64,000 nt of DNA from Chlamydomonas reinhardtii (GCF_000002595.2 NC_057019.1:3410368-3474367), one strand, 5' to 3'; numbered from the stretch's first letter, positions 45,427 through 58,529 are shown. The notes: generated from the sequence alone by a model not told the origin. Numbers and translations are program-made.

Positions 45427-46612
45427 TTACATGAAAGCAGGCTTCTTCCGGCGCTTGTTTCGAGCTGCGGCTGCGGCGTCCTCGTCCTCATCGCTGCCCT
45501 CCGCTTGTGCGGCTGTTCGTGCCCCCGGCTTGGCCGGCCCCATGTGCACCCCCGCGCCTTGCCCGCGCTCCTCCTCGTCATCGCTGTCCTCGCTCCGCCG
45601 CCCACCGCGTGCCGCTGCTGCCTTCGCAGCTGCCTCTGCTCTCCGCTTCACCTCCTCTTGTCGTTTCCGCATCTGCTCAAGGATGTGTGACTGCAGTCCT
45701 TGGCCCTGCAAGATGCACGTGGCAACATTACAACATGACGCCTGCCCGACACATATCATGGTCCAGATCGCAGACAAGCCCCAAGTTCCTCCAGAGGAAA
45801 CTGGGATCCACGGTCATTGCGCTTTTGCAAGGCTCAAACCCACCTCCTGTTTCCGCATTTCCCGTGCTCTGTCGTTCTTGGCCGCATTCATTCTCATGCG
45901 CGTGTCCAAGTCCGCCGCCGCCTCCTGCTGCTCCCTCTTCCGCCGAGCCTTGTCCGCCGCTCCACGTAGCACGTCCTCCTGTTGGGTCGACCAGCGCTTC
46001 AGTCAGGGCCTGCCACTAAGCAAAACCCTGCTTGTCACCTGGAAGCCTACGCTCCGCACGAATAGGTACGCCACATACGCATAAAACTTGAAGATCCATC
46101 CTAGGGCCACTATGCTTACCCGTGAGGTGGGGTCTTTGAGCATTCGATGCGCCTTGTTGAGCACCTCAAACGCCCGCCGCGCTTCATCATCACCCGGGTT
46201 TTTATCCGGGTGCACCACGATGGACAATTTGCGGTACGCCTTCCCCACCTCCACCTCCGTGCAGCTCCACACAGGGCGGCCCAGCTCGTCCGCCTCCGGC
46301 TCGGGCAACCCCAGCAGGCTGCAGCAGCGGGCAGTGGAAGGCCCAGGGTTTGCATCAGCGCACGCAGCGTGCCAACGAAGCACGCGCCTCCCAACCCTCC
46401 CCAGCCTGCACTGCCAAACCCTCCATTGAACATACTCTCTGCAGCCACCCCTGTACCTCCCACCTGAAGTAATCCTTTATCTCCCACGCCTTCAGAATTC
46501 TCTGGGCGGCGGTCAACGGAACGGCCGGCTCTGCCTTTCGTGCGGCTGCGTCCGCCTTTTCTTCATCCGTTGCTAGCTTTGCCGCCATTCTCTCGAAAGA
46601 TGCCTTCGCCAT
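45427..46612 (-). CDS. DNAJC8: DNAJC8/SPF31-like J-domain protein
   Basis: Four exons (46612-46464, 46318-46120, 45978-45844, 45705-45427) give 253 residues. After a lysine/alanine-rich start comes RILKAWEIKDYF, then a J-domain with the essential HPD: GKAYRKLSIVVHPDKNPGDD, FEVLNKAHRMLKD. Next is a charged coiled-coil-like region (ARRKREQQEAAADLDTRMR), and the tail is acidic then basic (SDDEEERGQG, NKRRKKPAFM). This layout and length match DNAJC8, a J-protein found with spliceosomes, which would act in the nucleus to stimulate Hsp70. The gene is divergent to the TLC gene. Assignment to the DNAJC8 group rests on the LSIVVHPDKN block and overall architecture. Confidence 0.87.
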
Positions 46613-47223
46613 TTCTTTTCCCCAAAGTGAGTGAAAGGCGTAGTATTTCGGCTTATCTGTGGCGCGTTCGAACCAGCATCTCGCCCTCTGATGGCTGATA
46701 TACTGCGAGGAAGTAACCTAAGCTGCTGATGTTGATTAGTTATTTAGTATAGTGTGGCACCGCAATGAGGACACGAGTTTGCTATATGGATGCACACTGT
46801 CTCGCTGACGCCGGAAGCTATTCCCTTATTTACAATATATGCAACTTGTGTCATATAGCTTGCTCCTGTTCCGCTTCAAGGCGCATTTTGAATGATAGCT
46901 ACCGACAGTCACCGTCGCTGCGCACAAGCATGCGACAACACCTACTAGAACGCGTATTGATACGCCGCTGAGTGGCTGTTGCATTTGCAGCCAGCAGCGA
47001 GGGGCCAGCAGCACACGCATGTCACGAGTCTAGCTTGTCACTACTCCGCCGGTACTCAGGTGGCACTACTCCGCCGGTACTCAGGTGGTTGCTTGCTTGC
47101 TCCATTCATTAGAGAAGGCGTGGTTGTCAGTGATGCTGCTAGGTGACGCTGTGACATCATGCGCCATAGCAGCAAGCCTTGGCGCTGTCCTGGGTAAGTG
47201 CGGCCGCCAGCAGGGTGGTGTGA
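46613..47223. promoter_or_regulatory. divergent upstream region DNAJC8 / TLC gene
   Basis: About 610 bp between two start codons facing away from each other. It is AT-richer than its surroundings, and CTACTCCGCCGGTACTCAGGTGGCA is partly repeated near 47040-47090. No specific promoter element can be named. Confidence 0.4.
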
Positions 47224-49112
47224 GTGCCCTGCGTCAGCGCCAGAGCTGCGGAGCTTCGTCGATTGTCAATTGCCTACCACCACCGACTCGCAACGGACAT
47301 ACTCAATGTTGGGGTGGGGCAGATGCCATACACAGTATGCCCTTTGGCATGCGCTGCAGTCCTGGCATTGCGCTACCTCTTCTATTCCCTAGTTTACGAG
47401 CGGATACGCATGTACCTGCGGAGGCGATGCCCAGGCTATGAAATGTACACCCCTGTAGTGACAGAGGAGCTATGGGAGGTAAGTGAGTACGGTGGTGACA
47501 ATTATGGTGTCCTGTGGAACGTGCCGGGCACTGTCCGGCGGGGTGCTGGTGTATGCGGCAACACTACCGTACGATCCCGCGCATGTTCGGTTAGCGGTAC
47601 CTGTCCACATCCGCCATGTAATGCCGGGTTGTTGTGCTGTGTTGCCTATCCCTGTGTATCCGTGCTTCCAGGGTCTTGGGATGTCGCTGCTCGTGGCACT
47701 TAGTTCATGGGCCCTGTGGGCAGGCCACAACGCGCGCTGTCATATAGCTGACACCAGGTGCGCTGCAACTGGCCTCTTACTGGTGTGGGAGCAGAGCACA
47801 TGACTCACGAGGTCATGGATAGCAGAAAGCATCGGTGATGGTATCGACCTCATCTCTCACGAGTTTCCCGCGTGCTATCCCCGATGCCTCATGTCTCACA
47901 GCGGCTGCCTGCTGGGCTGGCCCGACCATTATCACACGCCTGTGCTGGACGGGCTGTGGCTGGCGACCATTGCCTGGTACATGCAGAGCAGCGTTAAGCA
48001 CTGGGTCGGGCTGGGCAGGGTGCAGGTGAGAGGGCTGCGGGCGTACCCTTACCCGGGCGATGTGGCCGCATGGCAACCATGCTGCGCAGCCGCCAAGCCC
48101 ACCAGCTGCCCCGGCCTCCGCCGACTCGCCCCGTGTCCTCCTCACTCGTCACATACACCTTGCGGCGGTCGGCAGCGCCCCTGTAATCTACCATATTATA
48201 CACCTTCACACCTCTCGAACGCAGGCCATACCATATTATTCACCTGTCGAACGCCATGGGCGAAACCGCGCGTAGAGTCTCCATCCAATTCTTAGGGACA
48301 AGCAGTTGGCTGTCCGTGCATTGGCCTCGTCCTGCTGCCGCTCCTCACTCGCCACACACACCTTTACGAAGCGCCACTACCTCACTCCACTGCCGCGGCC
48401 TCCTGCGAAACGCACATTCCAGGGTGTGCATCAGCTGCAGGCGGGCTCGCAAAAGCACCTGTGCACCTGCCCGCCCCCTACTACCAGACTCCAGCCCCCC
48501 CCCCTCCCCCGCGCACCGTGGCCTCCTCCACCTTCTTCAGGCTCCACACGTGCCCACACACGCTCACACACAGCATAAAGCCTGTGTCACGCGCCCTGCC
48601 ACCACACCTCCGGGCCCCTATTCTGTAATCCTGCTTCTCCTGCCCCGCTGCGTGTGCCCCGCACCCAGGGCCTGGACACGGCGCTGCACCACGCCTTCTC
48701 GCTGGCGCTGCTGGCGCTGAGCTACAGCCTAGAGCTGCTGCGCGTGGGCCTGCTGGCGCACTGGCTGCTAACCGCCACGGCGCCGCTGCTGTCCGCCAGC
48801 AAGCTGCTGCATTGCCTGGACGCGCCCGGGCGGGTGAAGAAGCCCTTCTTCGTGCTGTACGGCCTGGCGGTGCTGGCGACCCGCGTGCTGTTGGTGCCGC
48901 TGCTGCTGCTGCCGTGCACGCTGCGGGACCTGTGGCGCGTGCCGCTCAGCCGGCCAGCGGCCTACGCGGCCAATGGGTTCTTGCTGCTACTGTACGGCAT
49001 TAGCTTGTTCTGGTTTGGCAGGCTGATCGGCATCTGGGTGACGGGTAAGCTGGACAGCCGGCCGCAGATGGTCGTGAGCCCGGAGGTGCAGCGCTGGCAG
49101 AAACATGAGTGA
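47224..49112 (+). CDS. TLC-domain membrane protein
   Basis: Four exons in phase: 47224-47478, 47672-47757, 47902-48025, 48669-49112, giving 302 residues, or 269 if translation starts at the in-frame ATG at 47323. The protein has several hydrophobic segments: LACAAVLALRYLFYSLVYER, LGMSLLVALSSWALWAG, LDGLWLATIAWYMQSSVKHW, ALHHAFSLALLALSYSLELL, LYGLAVLATRVLLVPLLLL and FLLLLYGISLFWFGRLIG. The HH near LALSYS and the overall spacing fit the TRAM/LAG1/CLN8 (TLC) fold. Members are ceramide synthases, translocon-associated TRAM or lipid-sensing proteins in the ER; which one this is cannot be told, and no ceramide-synthase signature was clear. The start and the long intron before exon 4 are the weak points. 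Confidence 0.75.
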
Positions 49113-50610
49113 ATTGGCGGCCGGTGGCAGACCATATGGGACAGGCTTGCTGCTGCATGGGGCGTAGTGCATGTGGTTGTGCGCAGGATTGTGGAGGGGA
49201 CAAGTAGCAAGGCGTGTAGGCGCCCAAGCCAGCATGTCTCAGCCTGTCTCAGCCTGTCTCAGCATCTGCTGAAGTGGGGATGCAGCGATTAGTCCTGATG
49301 CTACCCAGGTCGCTGAAGTGTGAGCGGGGAACGACGCGGCGTGTGAGGAAGGAGGGCATGATACCAAAAGCGAGTCTGGAGACAGAGCTGCTGCCGCTGC
49401 CGCGCCTGCCGTCTACGCTGCGCCTGCCGTCTACGCTGCGTTCTACGAGGAGGAGGAGGAGGAGGAGGAGGAGGAGGAGGAGGAGGAGGAGGAGGAGGAG
49501 GAGGAGGAGGAGGAGGAGGAGGAGGAGGAGGAGGAGGGCTGATGAGCAGCAGGAGCGAACAGCAACCAGGAGACGGAGCAATAGACTTGGAGCTGCTGTG
49601 TTGCAGGCAGGCGTGTGGGCGTTGTCAAGAGAGTTGTCGAGGGCGTGTGTTTCCACACGAACGAGTCGCCAGGGGCCCGCTGTAGTGCTGTGCTACATGA
49701 GGCCCGGGTCAGAATGGTTCGCCGCTGTTAGTGCTGACCCTTGCTCACAGGGTAGGCTGCTGAGTGTGTAGCGGGTGCACGGACCTTCGACGGTGCCGCC
49801 GAGTTGCTAGCTGTTGAATTGTCTAGGGGGGCTATCGGATCCTGAACGCCATTCCCCACCATGACCAGCGTATGTGATTGCTGCCCGTGGCTGTGACAAT
49901 GCCGTGCAAGTGGGAGACCTGCCCCGCCAAGCAAGTAAATGGCCGGCGGTGGGATGCGGAATCGGGGCGCCGTTTGTTGCCCTGGTCAAGAAGGAAAAAT
50001 GGGAAAATTAAGATGTATGGCACCTCCCCCATAAAAATGCCGCAGGGGACGCGCAGCCTCCCATGCATACCCGCCCCCTGCGTGCTCAAGGCCATGTTCC
50101 ATCACGAGCGCATAGATACGGGATTTCGGGGCTGCGACGTATACAAAGTTAGGGGACAGTTACACTGATGTGGGCTGGTAGGGAGGGGCAGCGTTGGCAC
50201 GGCCAGTGGAAACGATCAGCGCGCCTGCCATCTTCATGCCACGGCAGGCTCGGTCCAACAATTGGTCGGCGGGCGGGTCGGCCGCCCCTACCAAGACTGA
50301 TGCGCCGGCCAGTTTAGCTTGCTTGGCCGTGTCAAGTCACGCAACCAAACTTGACTTTCGGGACACCCAGTGTGATCCGGCAGAAATATGTCCAACCAGA
50401 CCCACTTCCGAGATATGCCCGAGTGCCTACCATCGTACCATCCACGCGGCACACCCCAGCTTCATCCTTCTCGAAGCACCTTGCCCAGTTACCCATCCAC
50501 AAGTAGTCACAGGCTTCAGTGACTGGCTCACGGGAAGACACAATAGCATATCAACGCGCACGTTTCCAGCCCCAAACGCGTCAGCTTCATCATGGCCTGC
50601 GCCCCGCCTG
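49113..50610. other. convergent intergenic region
   Basis: 1.5 kb between the ends of the TLC gene (+) and TRM5 (-). It holds a three-unit 10-bp repeat, AGCCTGTCTC, at 49231-49260 and the GAG microsatellite below. The rest shows no gene. Confidence 0.6.
49447..49538. repeat. (GAG)n microsatellite, about 30 units
   Basis: An uninterrupted GAG/GGA tract of about 90 bp. It gives poly-Arg, poly-Glu and, on the other strand, poly-Ser or poly-Leu ORFs that are not genes. Confidence 0.95.
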
Positions 50611-53600
50611 CTAGCTGCGGCTGTTGAAGGCCACCGCCTTGGGCACCCGGAAGCTCAGGCACAGCATGAGCTTGTTGGGGGCCACATCGCGCACGGTGTG
50701 CACGACACATGCGCCCGCCTCCATGGGGCCGCCCAGGTAGCCCTCCGCCTTGGCCACGATGTCTGTGTGGCCGGGTGTGTATTTATGTGTGTGTATGTGT
50801 GTGGTTCTTTGTGCAAAACAAACAAAACAGCACCACTTACCGAGCGTCGTGTTGGTGCGTCGATCCCGGTAGTCATGCTTGTAACCCCACGGCACGCCCT
50901 GACCCCACGAAAAGCTTGCAACCCCACGGCACACCCTGACCCCGCGAAGCACCCATATGCATTGCACGCGCCGCGCCCTGGGCGCGCTACAACGTTTACC
51001 CAGCACGCCTAATTCCCTGATTCCCGCCCGCTGGTCGTAGTCGAGCTCACCTACGGGCGACAGAGGAAGCATTGGTACAGGGCGGCAGCGAGGAAGTGTC
51101 ACAGGCAGGTAAATGGAAAAGGCGACAAGTGGGGCGGCGTGCAGCAGGCAACCGATGGAATACGCAATGTCCGCCCACTGGTAAACCGTTCATGGACAGC
51201 GGAGTAATTGAATCTCGAGTTGAAGTGCCGACGTCCAGTGGGAACAGGGATTGCATGTCGTGGTGGTGGTAGGGGTGTGGTGGTAGGGTTGTGGGGTTGT
51301 GGTGATGATGGGGGGCACCAGGGCACGGTGGGCGAGAAGCCAATTGACGTACGACACGTCGAGGAAGGAAGACGGGAAATCAACGTATTATGCCTGCGCC
51401 TTGCTGCCGTGCTCCGGCTACTCCGCCTCCCCTGAGGATTCTGCACCTACCCGCCTCCGTCTCGTTGGCGCGCTTGAAGGTGTAGCAGTGCACGGTGGGC
51501 AGCGGGCGGTCCGCCCAGGCCACCGGGTCAAAGGCGCCGTTGAAGGCGTCCAGAAACTCGATGGCGCTGGCCGGCAGGTTCATCACCTGTAAGAGCATAA
51601 CACATGCAAGATGGGGCCCGGGGTGGTCACGGCATGGTGGCGGTTACATCCCGGGAAGCACGTGGCGAAGGCCAGAAATACCTCTGTGACTAGTCACCAG
51701 CACCGCCGGTATCGCAACCATCATATGAGCGGTCACGTTGGCCCCGCCCTGCACTACATCCCCACCACGTGGTCAAACATGATGCCGCCGACCGGTGGTG
51801 TGAACGACTCAGGCACTGGCGGTACAGGTCCCTGGGCCTCGAACACCCTCTCTTTGGTGCGCTGCCGCTTGGCGGGCTGGCCTACAGCCGGAGATGCCGC
51901 CGCGCCCTCAGCCGCAGCCGTCGTGCCCGCAGCCGCAGCCGCCGCGGCCCCAGCCGCTGCCTGTGGCACGGCGATGCCAGCAGAAACAGGTTCCGGCTCC
52001 TGCTGCTGCTTGGGCTCCTCCGCTGGCTGCTGTCCCTGTTGTTGCTTCTGGCGCCTGATGTCCGCCGCGGGGCCGCTCGGCGTGTCGCACAGCAGGCGCA
52101 GGAAGGCGCGGCCGTCCATGTTAAACACACGCACGCCGTCACCTAGGCGGTTCAGCCGCACGTTCACTGCCAGATAGTGCGTGGAGCGCGGATTGAGGTC
52201 GTTGGCGTACACCTGTGCAGCAAGCACGCCTGTAATCCACTGACAGTCCCAAGAAGCTCCCTTCGCGCTCAGACGCTGGCATCGGTTCGCATTCGTGCAA
52301 TCCTTTGCCTTGCTTAGCCTTGGGCAAATGACCACAAAAATACCCTCCTACGCGCCTGTGAAGTCACCGCGGCCTGCTCCCTCACCGTGAGCCCCTTCTG
52401 CGCCGCCGGCACCGCGAAAGGCCCGATGCCCGCCATCATGTCCACCAGCACCTGCCCGCGCTCCATGGTCCCCACCAGCCGCAGGTGCTCCGACTCCAGC
52501 CGGGAGTTCCAGTACACCTGCGTTACGTGCCGAAGCGTTGCTATGAATAGGAACAAAGTGGCGTCGCGCAATAAACAGCGCGTGCTGCGGCTGTGCGGCA
52601 CCCTTTGCAAGACAGCCGTGCGCAGTTACTCCGGTGCACCTACTCAGCAAATCCTCAGCTCTCCGCTGCATCCCGAACCCCAGACCAACTTGCGCCCACC
52701 TGCGAGAAGTCCAGCTTGAAGCGCGCGCCGTGCTGCGTCACCTCCGTCTCCAGGCGCTGCTCGCCGCCAATGACCTCCATGTTGAACACACGGAACTCGT
52801 TCTCAATGCTGCCCACCTGCGGCCGTGGCACATACCTCATACGCGGAGGCTGCAAGGCTCGCGCGTTCAGCCCACACCGCGCCGTACCAACCGCTAAGCA
52901 CCAACCCAAACAGCACCAACCTCCGCCCCAGCCAACGCACCCACGCCTTGTATACCGTTACACGAATTGCCGTGCCCGCCCCTCATCACCACTGACACGT
53001 GCTCACTCGACCGGTAACACGCGCGCTTACCTTGTTGACAATGGTTTTGAGGTGCGGGTTCTTGTCCAGCAGCACTTGCGCTATGAGGTGCCGGTACGGC
53101 AGCTGCTCGTCGCGCAGGTTGAGGTGCGCGATGTGGCCGATGGTCTCAAACGAGCTGGGCGCGTCCACGCCTTCAGGCAGTAGCTTCTGCGTACCACGAA
53201 TAATTGGGTAAGGGTGCCAAACTGATTAGGCATACAGTTCGCCCCAGGCCCCCCCCATCCCCGTTGACCAACACTCGCCACGGACGAACATGCACGGCCA
53301 TTGGGCGCCTGTCCCTGAAGCCGTAGTACCAGGACGAATCAGCCGGTGTGTCGCGAACAAAGTGTGTGGGAGCCTCACATGCGCACACGCAAACGCATGC
53401 CCGCACCTTGAGCACCGCGTCCGCTGACAACATTGAGTACTCGAGCGTCACCTGCACAGACGACATGCAGCCGGGCAGCCATGTGAGCGTCGGCGCAAGT
53501 CTGCAAGCAGTTGGCTTTCCAGCTGCACAAGCTCCAATACTTCATCTGCCGTGCCTTTGCCTTATAAAGACGAAGCAAACGACGAAGATGTCTGCCACGG

Positions 53601-54431
53601 CTCCCACCACCCTGTGCAAAGGCCGCTTGTGCACACCACGCTGCTCCTAATGCCGCCCGCGTGCCAGGGCCGCTCGCACCCACGCCACACTTACCTGGTG
53701 CGTCTGCACCTCCAACTTGTCCGCCTCCACGCGCCCACGCAGCTCAAGGGTGAGGCCTACAACGCGCCCGTGCGTCCGTGAATTGCCGTTAGATGCTGGT
53801 GGGCTTTGGTTCACTTGAGCAGGTCACTTCATTCTATACGGTACGTCCACCAGGGAACCACCGAAGCCAAACTGGTGGAGAGCACTTGCAATGTGACAAG
53901 GACAAATCCGCAGTTCTGGTCTTTGGCACTCACACACTTACTCTCGAGCGTGACGCCCTCTTCGAGGAGTAGCAGCTTTGTATCTTTGCGCGGTGGGTCT
54001 CCATCATTCACAATGCATTTGAGACGAGGCCGGTCCAGCGTAAACCTGTGCGCGTGCCGAGAGAGGGGGTTTGCAACAGAAACGTGGATGGGCGTGGTAA
54101 AACTGATGATCCAAACATTGGACGTGTTAACCACTGGCAGCACCCCAGGTCTGCGACCTTCTGGACCTATACCAGTACATTTAATTCAGTGCGGGTGCCG
54201 TCCCAGCAACCCGCCTGCTCAAGGCTTGCGTCTAGTCCATACCAACAGCGCCATTCACCCTCCTCACCCTCGGAACGCCTTCATCATATCCGCGCACTGC
54301 CTTGCAGGCACACGCAGTGCCACCAGGTTGAGGATCTGCTTGAAAGCCTCCCGGTCCAGCGTCGCATGCTCGCGCCCCGACGACGAGGCCTCCGCCGTGT
54401 CCACCACACAGGCAGCCACCTGAGACGCCAT
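50611..54431 (-). CDS. TRM5: tRNA (guanine-37-N1)-methyltransferase TRM5
   Basis: Ten exons in phase give 504 residues: 54431-54268, 54045-53942, 53756-53695, 53451-53407, 53186-53031, 52816-52700, 52517-52386, 52212-51766, 51586-51451, 50762-50611. Blocks in order are ALRVPARQC (N-terminal D1 domain), [69 protein letters not shown] (SAM site), [18 protein letters not shown] and [13 protein letters not shown] (the N-x-P motif), as in eukaryotic/archaeal Trm5. It makes m1G37 next to the tRNA anticodon, in nucleus/cytosol and often mitochondria. Between NMDGRAFLR and NLPASA it has an insert of about 80 residues rich in Q and A, ending in a basic KRQRTKER. An upstream in-frame ATG near 54662 would add a possible targeting peptide. 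Confidence 0.94.
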
Positions 54432-55059
54432 CCAGCCCTTGATCGCCTCTGCCCCGGCGACGACTGCGCTAGCTGTCCAAGGGAACTGTTTGCGCGATGG
54501 ATTTATGAGGCAAGGATAAGTGTACGCAACCGCCGCCGGCGCCTGGTGTAGACAGGATGGTGTGCGTGCCCAATTGCACACGGCGGCGCGCTGCCTCCAG
54601 CCCCAGCTATCTGATAAGTAACTTTTAGGTTGGATGCTGGCCTTCGGCAGTAAATGCCGCATCAGCGGGGCCAGCGCGTGACTGAAAGAGCAGCTGAAAA
54701 ACTAGGTATTGGTTTACCGTCCCTAGATATCTGCAGGTTTTAACTATCAATTTCAATGCATGCGCTATGCAGCTTTTGAAAATTGTATTGGGGTGTAGGT
54801 GTCGGTGTCTGAACAGTCGCTGACCATGATGCACTCATCGGTCGCGCCACCAGTCGCCAACGATTTCCGGGCTGCGACAATAGCAACAAACAGTTGGAAG
54901 CCAACAATTACGCTTACCGAACAAAAGGGCAAGGCCCGCTTCCGAGGCCCAGGCTTCCGACACCCATACCCCAAACATTTCTACAACGTGGGACCATAGT
55001 AATTGTTGTCTGGGCGTGCGGCTTGAGCAGGAGGGGCAGGCCCCGACCAGCGAGCTGCA
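54432..55059. promoter_or_regulatory. divergent upstream region TRM5 / PP2C
   Basis: 628 bp between two start codons on opposite strands, relatively AT-rich around 54620-54800. A shared promoter is likely; no motif can be assigned. Confidence 0.45.
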
Positions 55060-57891
55060 ATGGCTTCTCAAGCAGCAAGCCAAGCAGCAGGCCTAGGGCC
55101 ACCAGCCGCGTCTCAGCCGTTTGCCGAAATCGCTGAACCCAGTGAGGCGGCCACTCTTCCCTCGGGCCCCGTCCTTCAAGGTCGCGTGGGCGGTCTGCGC
55201 AGCGCTGTTATCCATATCGTGCCGGGAGAGGACCATACCGTGGTGAGCTTGCTTTGTATATGGCACTGCCAAGGCCTTGCAAGCCGGCCACAGCCACTGG
55301 ACCACTAAGCCTGACACATGTCGTCGCTGACAACATTTTACCACTACTCGCGGATTAGCCCGTTAATCATATATGCCCTCATCGATCAAAAATGTGCAGC
55401 ATTCCAGCGAAGGGGGCAACGAGCACTTCGGCTACGGGCTCGCCTGCACCCAGGGTCACCGCACCGGCATGGTGAGTGGACGGCAACCTCTTTTCATGGG
55501 CCTTGGGTCTACACGCTATGGGCTTGCCTTGCCAGGGTGGATGTGTGGGTACATTTGTGCTTGGCGTATCTGGAAAATGGATTTCAAGGGGCGGGGGAGT
55601 GGGTGGGGTTCAGTGTGTGCTGAAGCACGCGGCGGATGCAACTCCTGCTTGCATGCCTGCCTCACAGGAGGACGCTCATTCAGTGGAGCTGGATCTGGAC
55701 CCGGAGACGGGGACGGCGCTCTTTGGCGTGTTCGATGGACACGGAGGTGGGCTGACAGGGACTTTGCCCTGGCTTGGGATGTTGCTGGTAGAAGCAAGCA
55801 AGCCCCGGGTTGGTGCGCCGCTTACTAATATGTGTGCATACTGCAGGCCGTCAAGTGGCCGACTTGTGCGCCGCCAATGTGGTGAGGCCTTGCAGCGGGG
55901 GAGGCGGGCGAGGAAGGGGCAGAGCGTGTGTGTTTGGGGTGCGGGGCAGCAGCGTGTCCTGCGGCACGTCGCCGGGGAAACCGTATTACTCAACCTGTGC
56001 GCCGGTGAAATGGAGATTCAGGAGTGACACGCGTGTGCAATGTGTGCAGGTGGACGCGGTGCTCTCTAGCCCGGCCTACCAACGAGGCGACGTGGGCGAG
56101 GGGCTGCGCGAGGTAGGCGGGGTCGCCCGCACGTGGCGCTGCATGGGTGTGGCCCTCGGCGCCAACACACATGGGCATACCTTCACAGCTATGGGACCTC
56201 CTACCCAGGCGGTGCACGCGGTCATAGGGTTCCATTAACTTTTCACTTCATGATCCGAAGAATGTGCCGCCGCAGCCGCGTGCGCCACCTGACGCAACTA
56301 AACATGTGGCTGGCATATGCAGCACCGCAATTAGTAATGGCACCAGCCACAGCAGCAGTACTCACATCTGTCAAACCTCTGGCAAATTGCGGCAGCTTGC
56401 GACCGCTTCCTCGGCGTCACGACCACGAGTGCCGCCGGTAGCTGCACAATCAGCCGCATTCACGCCACACCCGCACCCCATACCCTGGCCTGTCCCATCG
56501 GGATCAGGCCATTACCCTGAAAACTATTTCACTTATGCGTGTTCCCATGCGGTAGGCGTTTTTCGAGCTGGACAACCGGGCGCTGGCCTGTGCGGAGGCG
56601 CACCTGGCGGGAGCCACTGCCACCGTGGCGCTTGTTCGCGGTGACCGGCTGTACGTGGCGGGCGTGGGCGACTCGCGCTGCGTGCTCAGCCACGCAGGCA
56701 CAGCGCAGGTGCGTGTTCATGCTGTGAGGCGTTAACGTGGTGCTGTGCATTCGCAAGAGTTTGGGACGATGCGCACTGCTGACACCTGAACCGCTTGCTC
56801 CCAGGTCCTCACCAATGACCACAAGCCGGACGACCCTAAGGAGCGAGCGCGGATACAAAACGTGAGTTGCTGGCAACAACTTATCATGTGTGGTGCGGGC
56901 CTTCCGCTTTATCTTCATGTGCTCACCCCATGCATCCTGCGTGCAGGCTGGTGGCTTCGTGGTATGGGGGCGCGTTAACGCCAACCTCAACATCAGCCGC
57001 GCGCTCGGGGATGCATCCTTCAAGCAGGTGCGGGGGCTGTCTCTTTAGCTCAGGTGCCGCGGGCACTTCACGTGTCGTGCCACGGTCTGGCGGTCTGCCT
57101 GAAGGCACATCCGCACCGCCGGAATCCTTAAAAGCAGTATGCCATCCATGCCCTCCTGTAGGACAAGAACCTGTCCGCGAGTGAACAGCAGGTGTCGCCC
57201 GACCCGGACGTGCGCTGCGTCACACTGACGCGCCACGACACCTTCATGGTGCTGGCGTGCGACGGGCTGTGGAACGCGCTGCCGGAGCAGCAGGTGTGCA
57301 TGCGTGTGTTTGCATATGCGGCTTGCATGCCACGGGCGTGACGTCGCGGCTTCCAGAGTGACATCAACAGCATACGGGGAGTCTCAAAAGGTGGTGTGTG
57401 CGTGTTGGAAGGCTACTGAGATGTGACGTGCCCAAGCCCAAACATGTCCCTTGCGTGCCGACTCGCGCTGTGTGCAGGTGGTGGCGTACGTCCAGCGGCG
57501 GCTGAACCTGCGGCATACGTTGGGTGCGGTGGCGGAGGGGCTCGTAGCGGAGGCCATGCAGCCGCAGCGGTGCGCGCACGACAACGTGACCGTCGTCGTG
57601 GTGCAGGTGCGGTGGTTGGAACTTGCCTGGTGCTGCAGCCTAGCCTGCAATCGGAGCGGCCACGGCTGCGCGTACTTTAGTAGGCTTGTCGCGGCCGTTG
57701 TGCATCTCGTCAAGAATTATCCGCCAAGCCAGTTTGTTTGTGCATGACCCGACTGGCCGACTGCGTTCATGTCTCTATCGCAGTTCAACGACGCGGTTCA
57801 GGCCTCGCAAATGACTATCGGCTCTGGTGCTGTGGACTCCACAACAAGTGCGGACGCGGCGGCTGCGACCGCATCTCCTCCCCACGTCTAG
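55060..57891 (+). CDS. PP2C-family protein phosphatase
   Basis: Eleven exons in phase give 363 residues: 55060-55242, 55400-55471, 55668-55746, 55847-55881, 56050-56112, 56556-56708, 56805-56861, 56947-57027, 57162-57293, 57478-57606, 57784-57891. Metal-dependent Ser/Thr phosphatase motifs are in order: GHRTGMEDAH, LFGVFDGHGGRQVADL, LYVAGVGDSRCVLSHAG, LTNDHKPDDPKERARI, GGFVVWGRVNANLNISRALGD, DTFMVLACDGLWNAL and AHDNVTVVVV. The aspartates that bind Mn/Mg are all present. The N-terminal 60 residues are alanine-rich and of unknown function; the tail is Ser/Ala/Thr-rich. No membrane segment or kinase-interaction motif is seen, so the substrate is unknown. Small introns of 86-443 bp separate the exons. 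Confidence 0.94.
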
Positions 57892-58529
57892 TTGAGGCGG
57901 CTGTGTTCGTTTCCTGTGAGCACTGCGGTATCCTCTGTGCCAGTGTTGTGTTGTCTGGTTGCAGGGTGGTTGTCGGCGTGGCGGTCCATGGTCATGGTGG
58001 CCGCATGGATATTGAGAGCGTGGTTGTGCATTGGCATTGCGTGTCTGTCTGTATGTGTGTGTGTGTGTGTATGGAGGTAAGCACAGCACCCCCAGAGTGT
58101 GGATGTGGGGTAAATAACACAGCTGCCTTGCCAGGTTGGTGTCCTGGCGTGTCCGTGAGTGGGTGTGGTCCGTGTAGCTGGGCGAAAGCTTGCTGCGGGA
58201 AGGGCCTTGGTCGGACGCTTGGCAGGTGCTGGCTGCTGAGGGTCCTATGAGCCCGGCAGTGCGCATGGATGTGTGGGCAGCGTGCTGAACATTATGCCTC
58301 AAACATACGGATTGTGGCTGCGCGCTAGGCCAATGCTTGCGTGGGCAAAGGCCGCCTTTGCCCGAGTGCAGTGTGGTGCAGGCAAAAAGCCTATTTGCAA
58401 GTAGGCGGCGGGTCCAAAGCAGCCGGATTGACAAGCAACTTCGCGGATCGATGGACAATTGACTGTCGCGAGCAAAGCGCCCGAGGCGCGACGCCGTGAG
58501 TATGAACTATGTGAGGCCAATACCAACAC
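57892..58529 (+). other. PP2C 3' flank
   Basis: Presumed 3' UTR and spacer with a short (GT)n at about 58052-58070. No gene is visible. Confidence 0.5.

Noticed and set aside
49274-49771. Arginine/serine-rich protein genes on both strands
   Set aside because: They are translations of the GAG tract; no codon bias or homology outside it.
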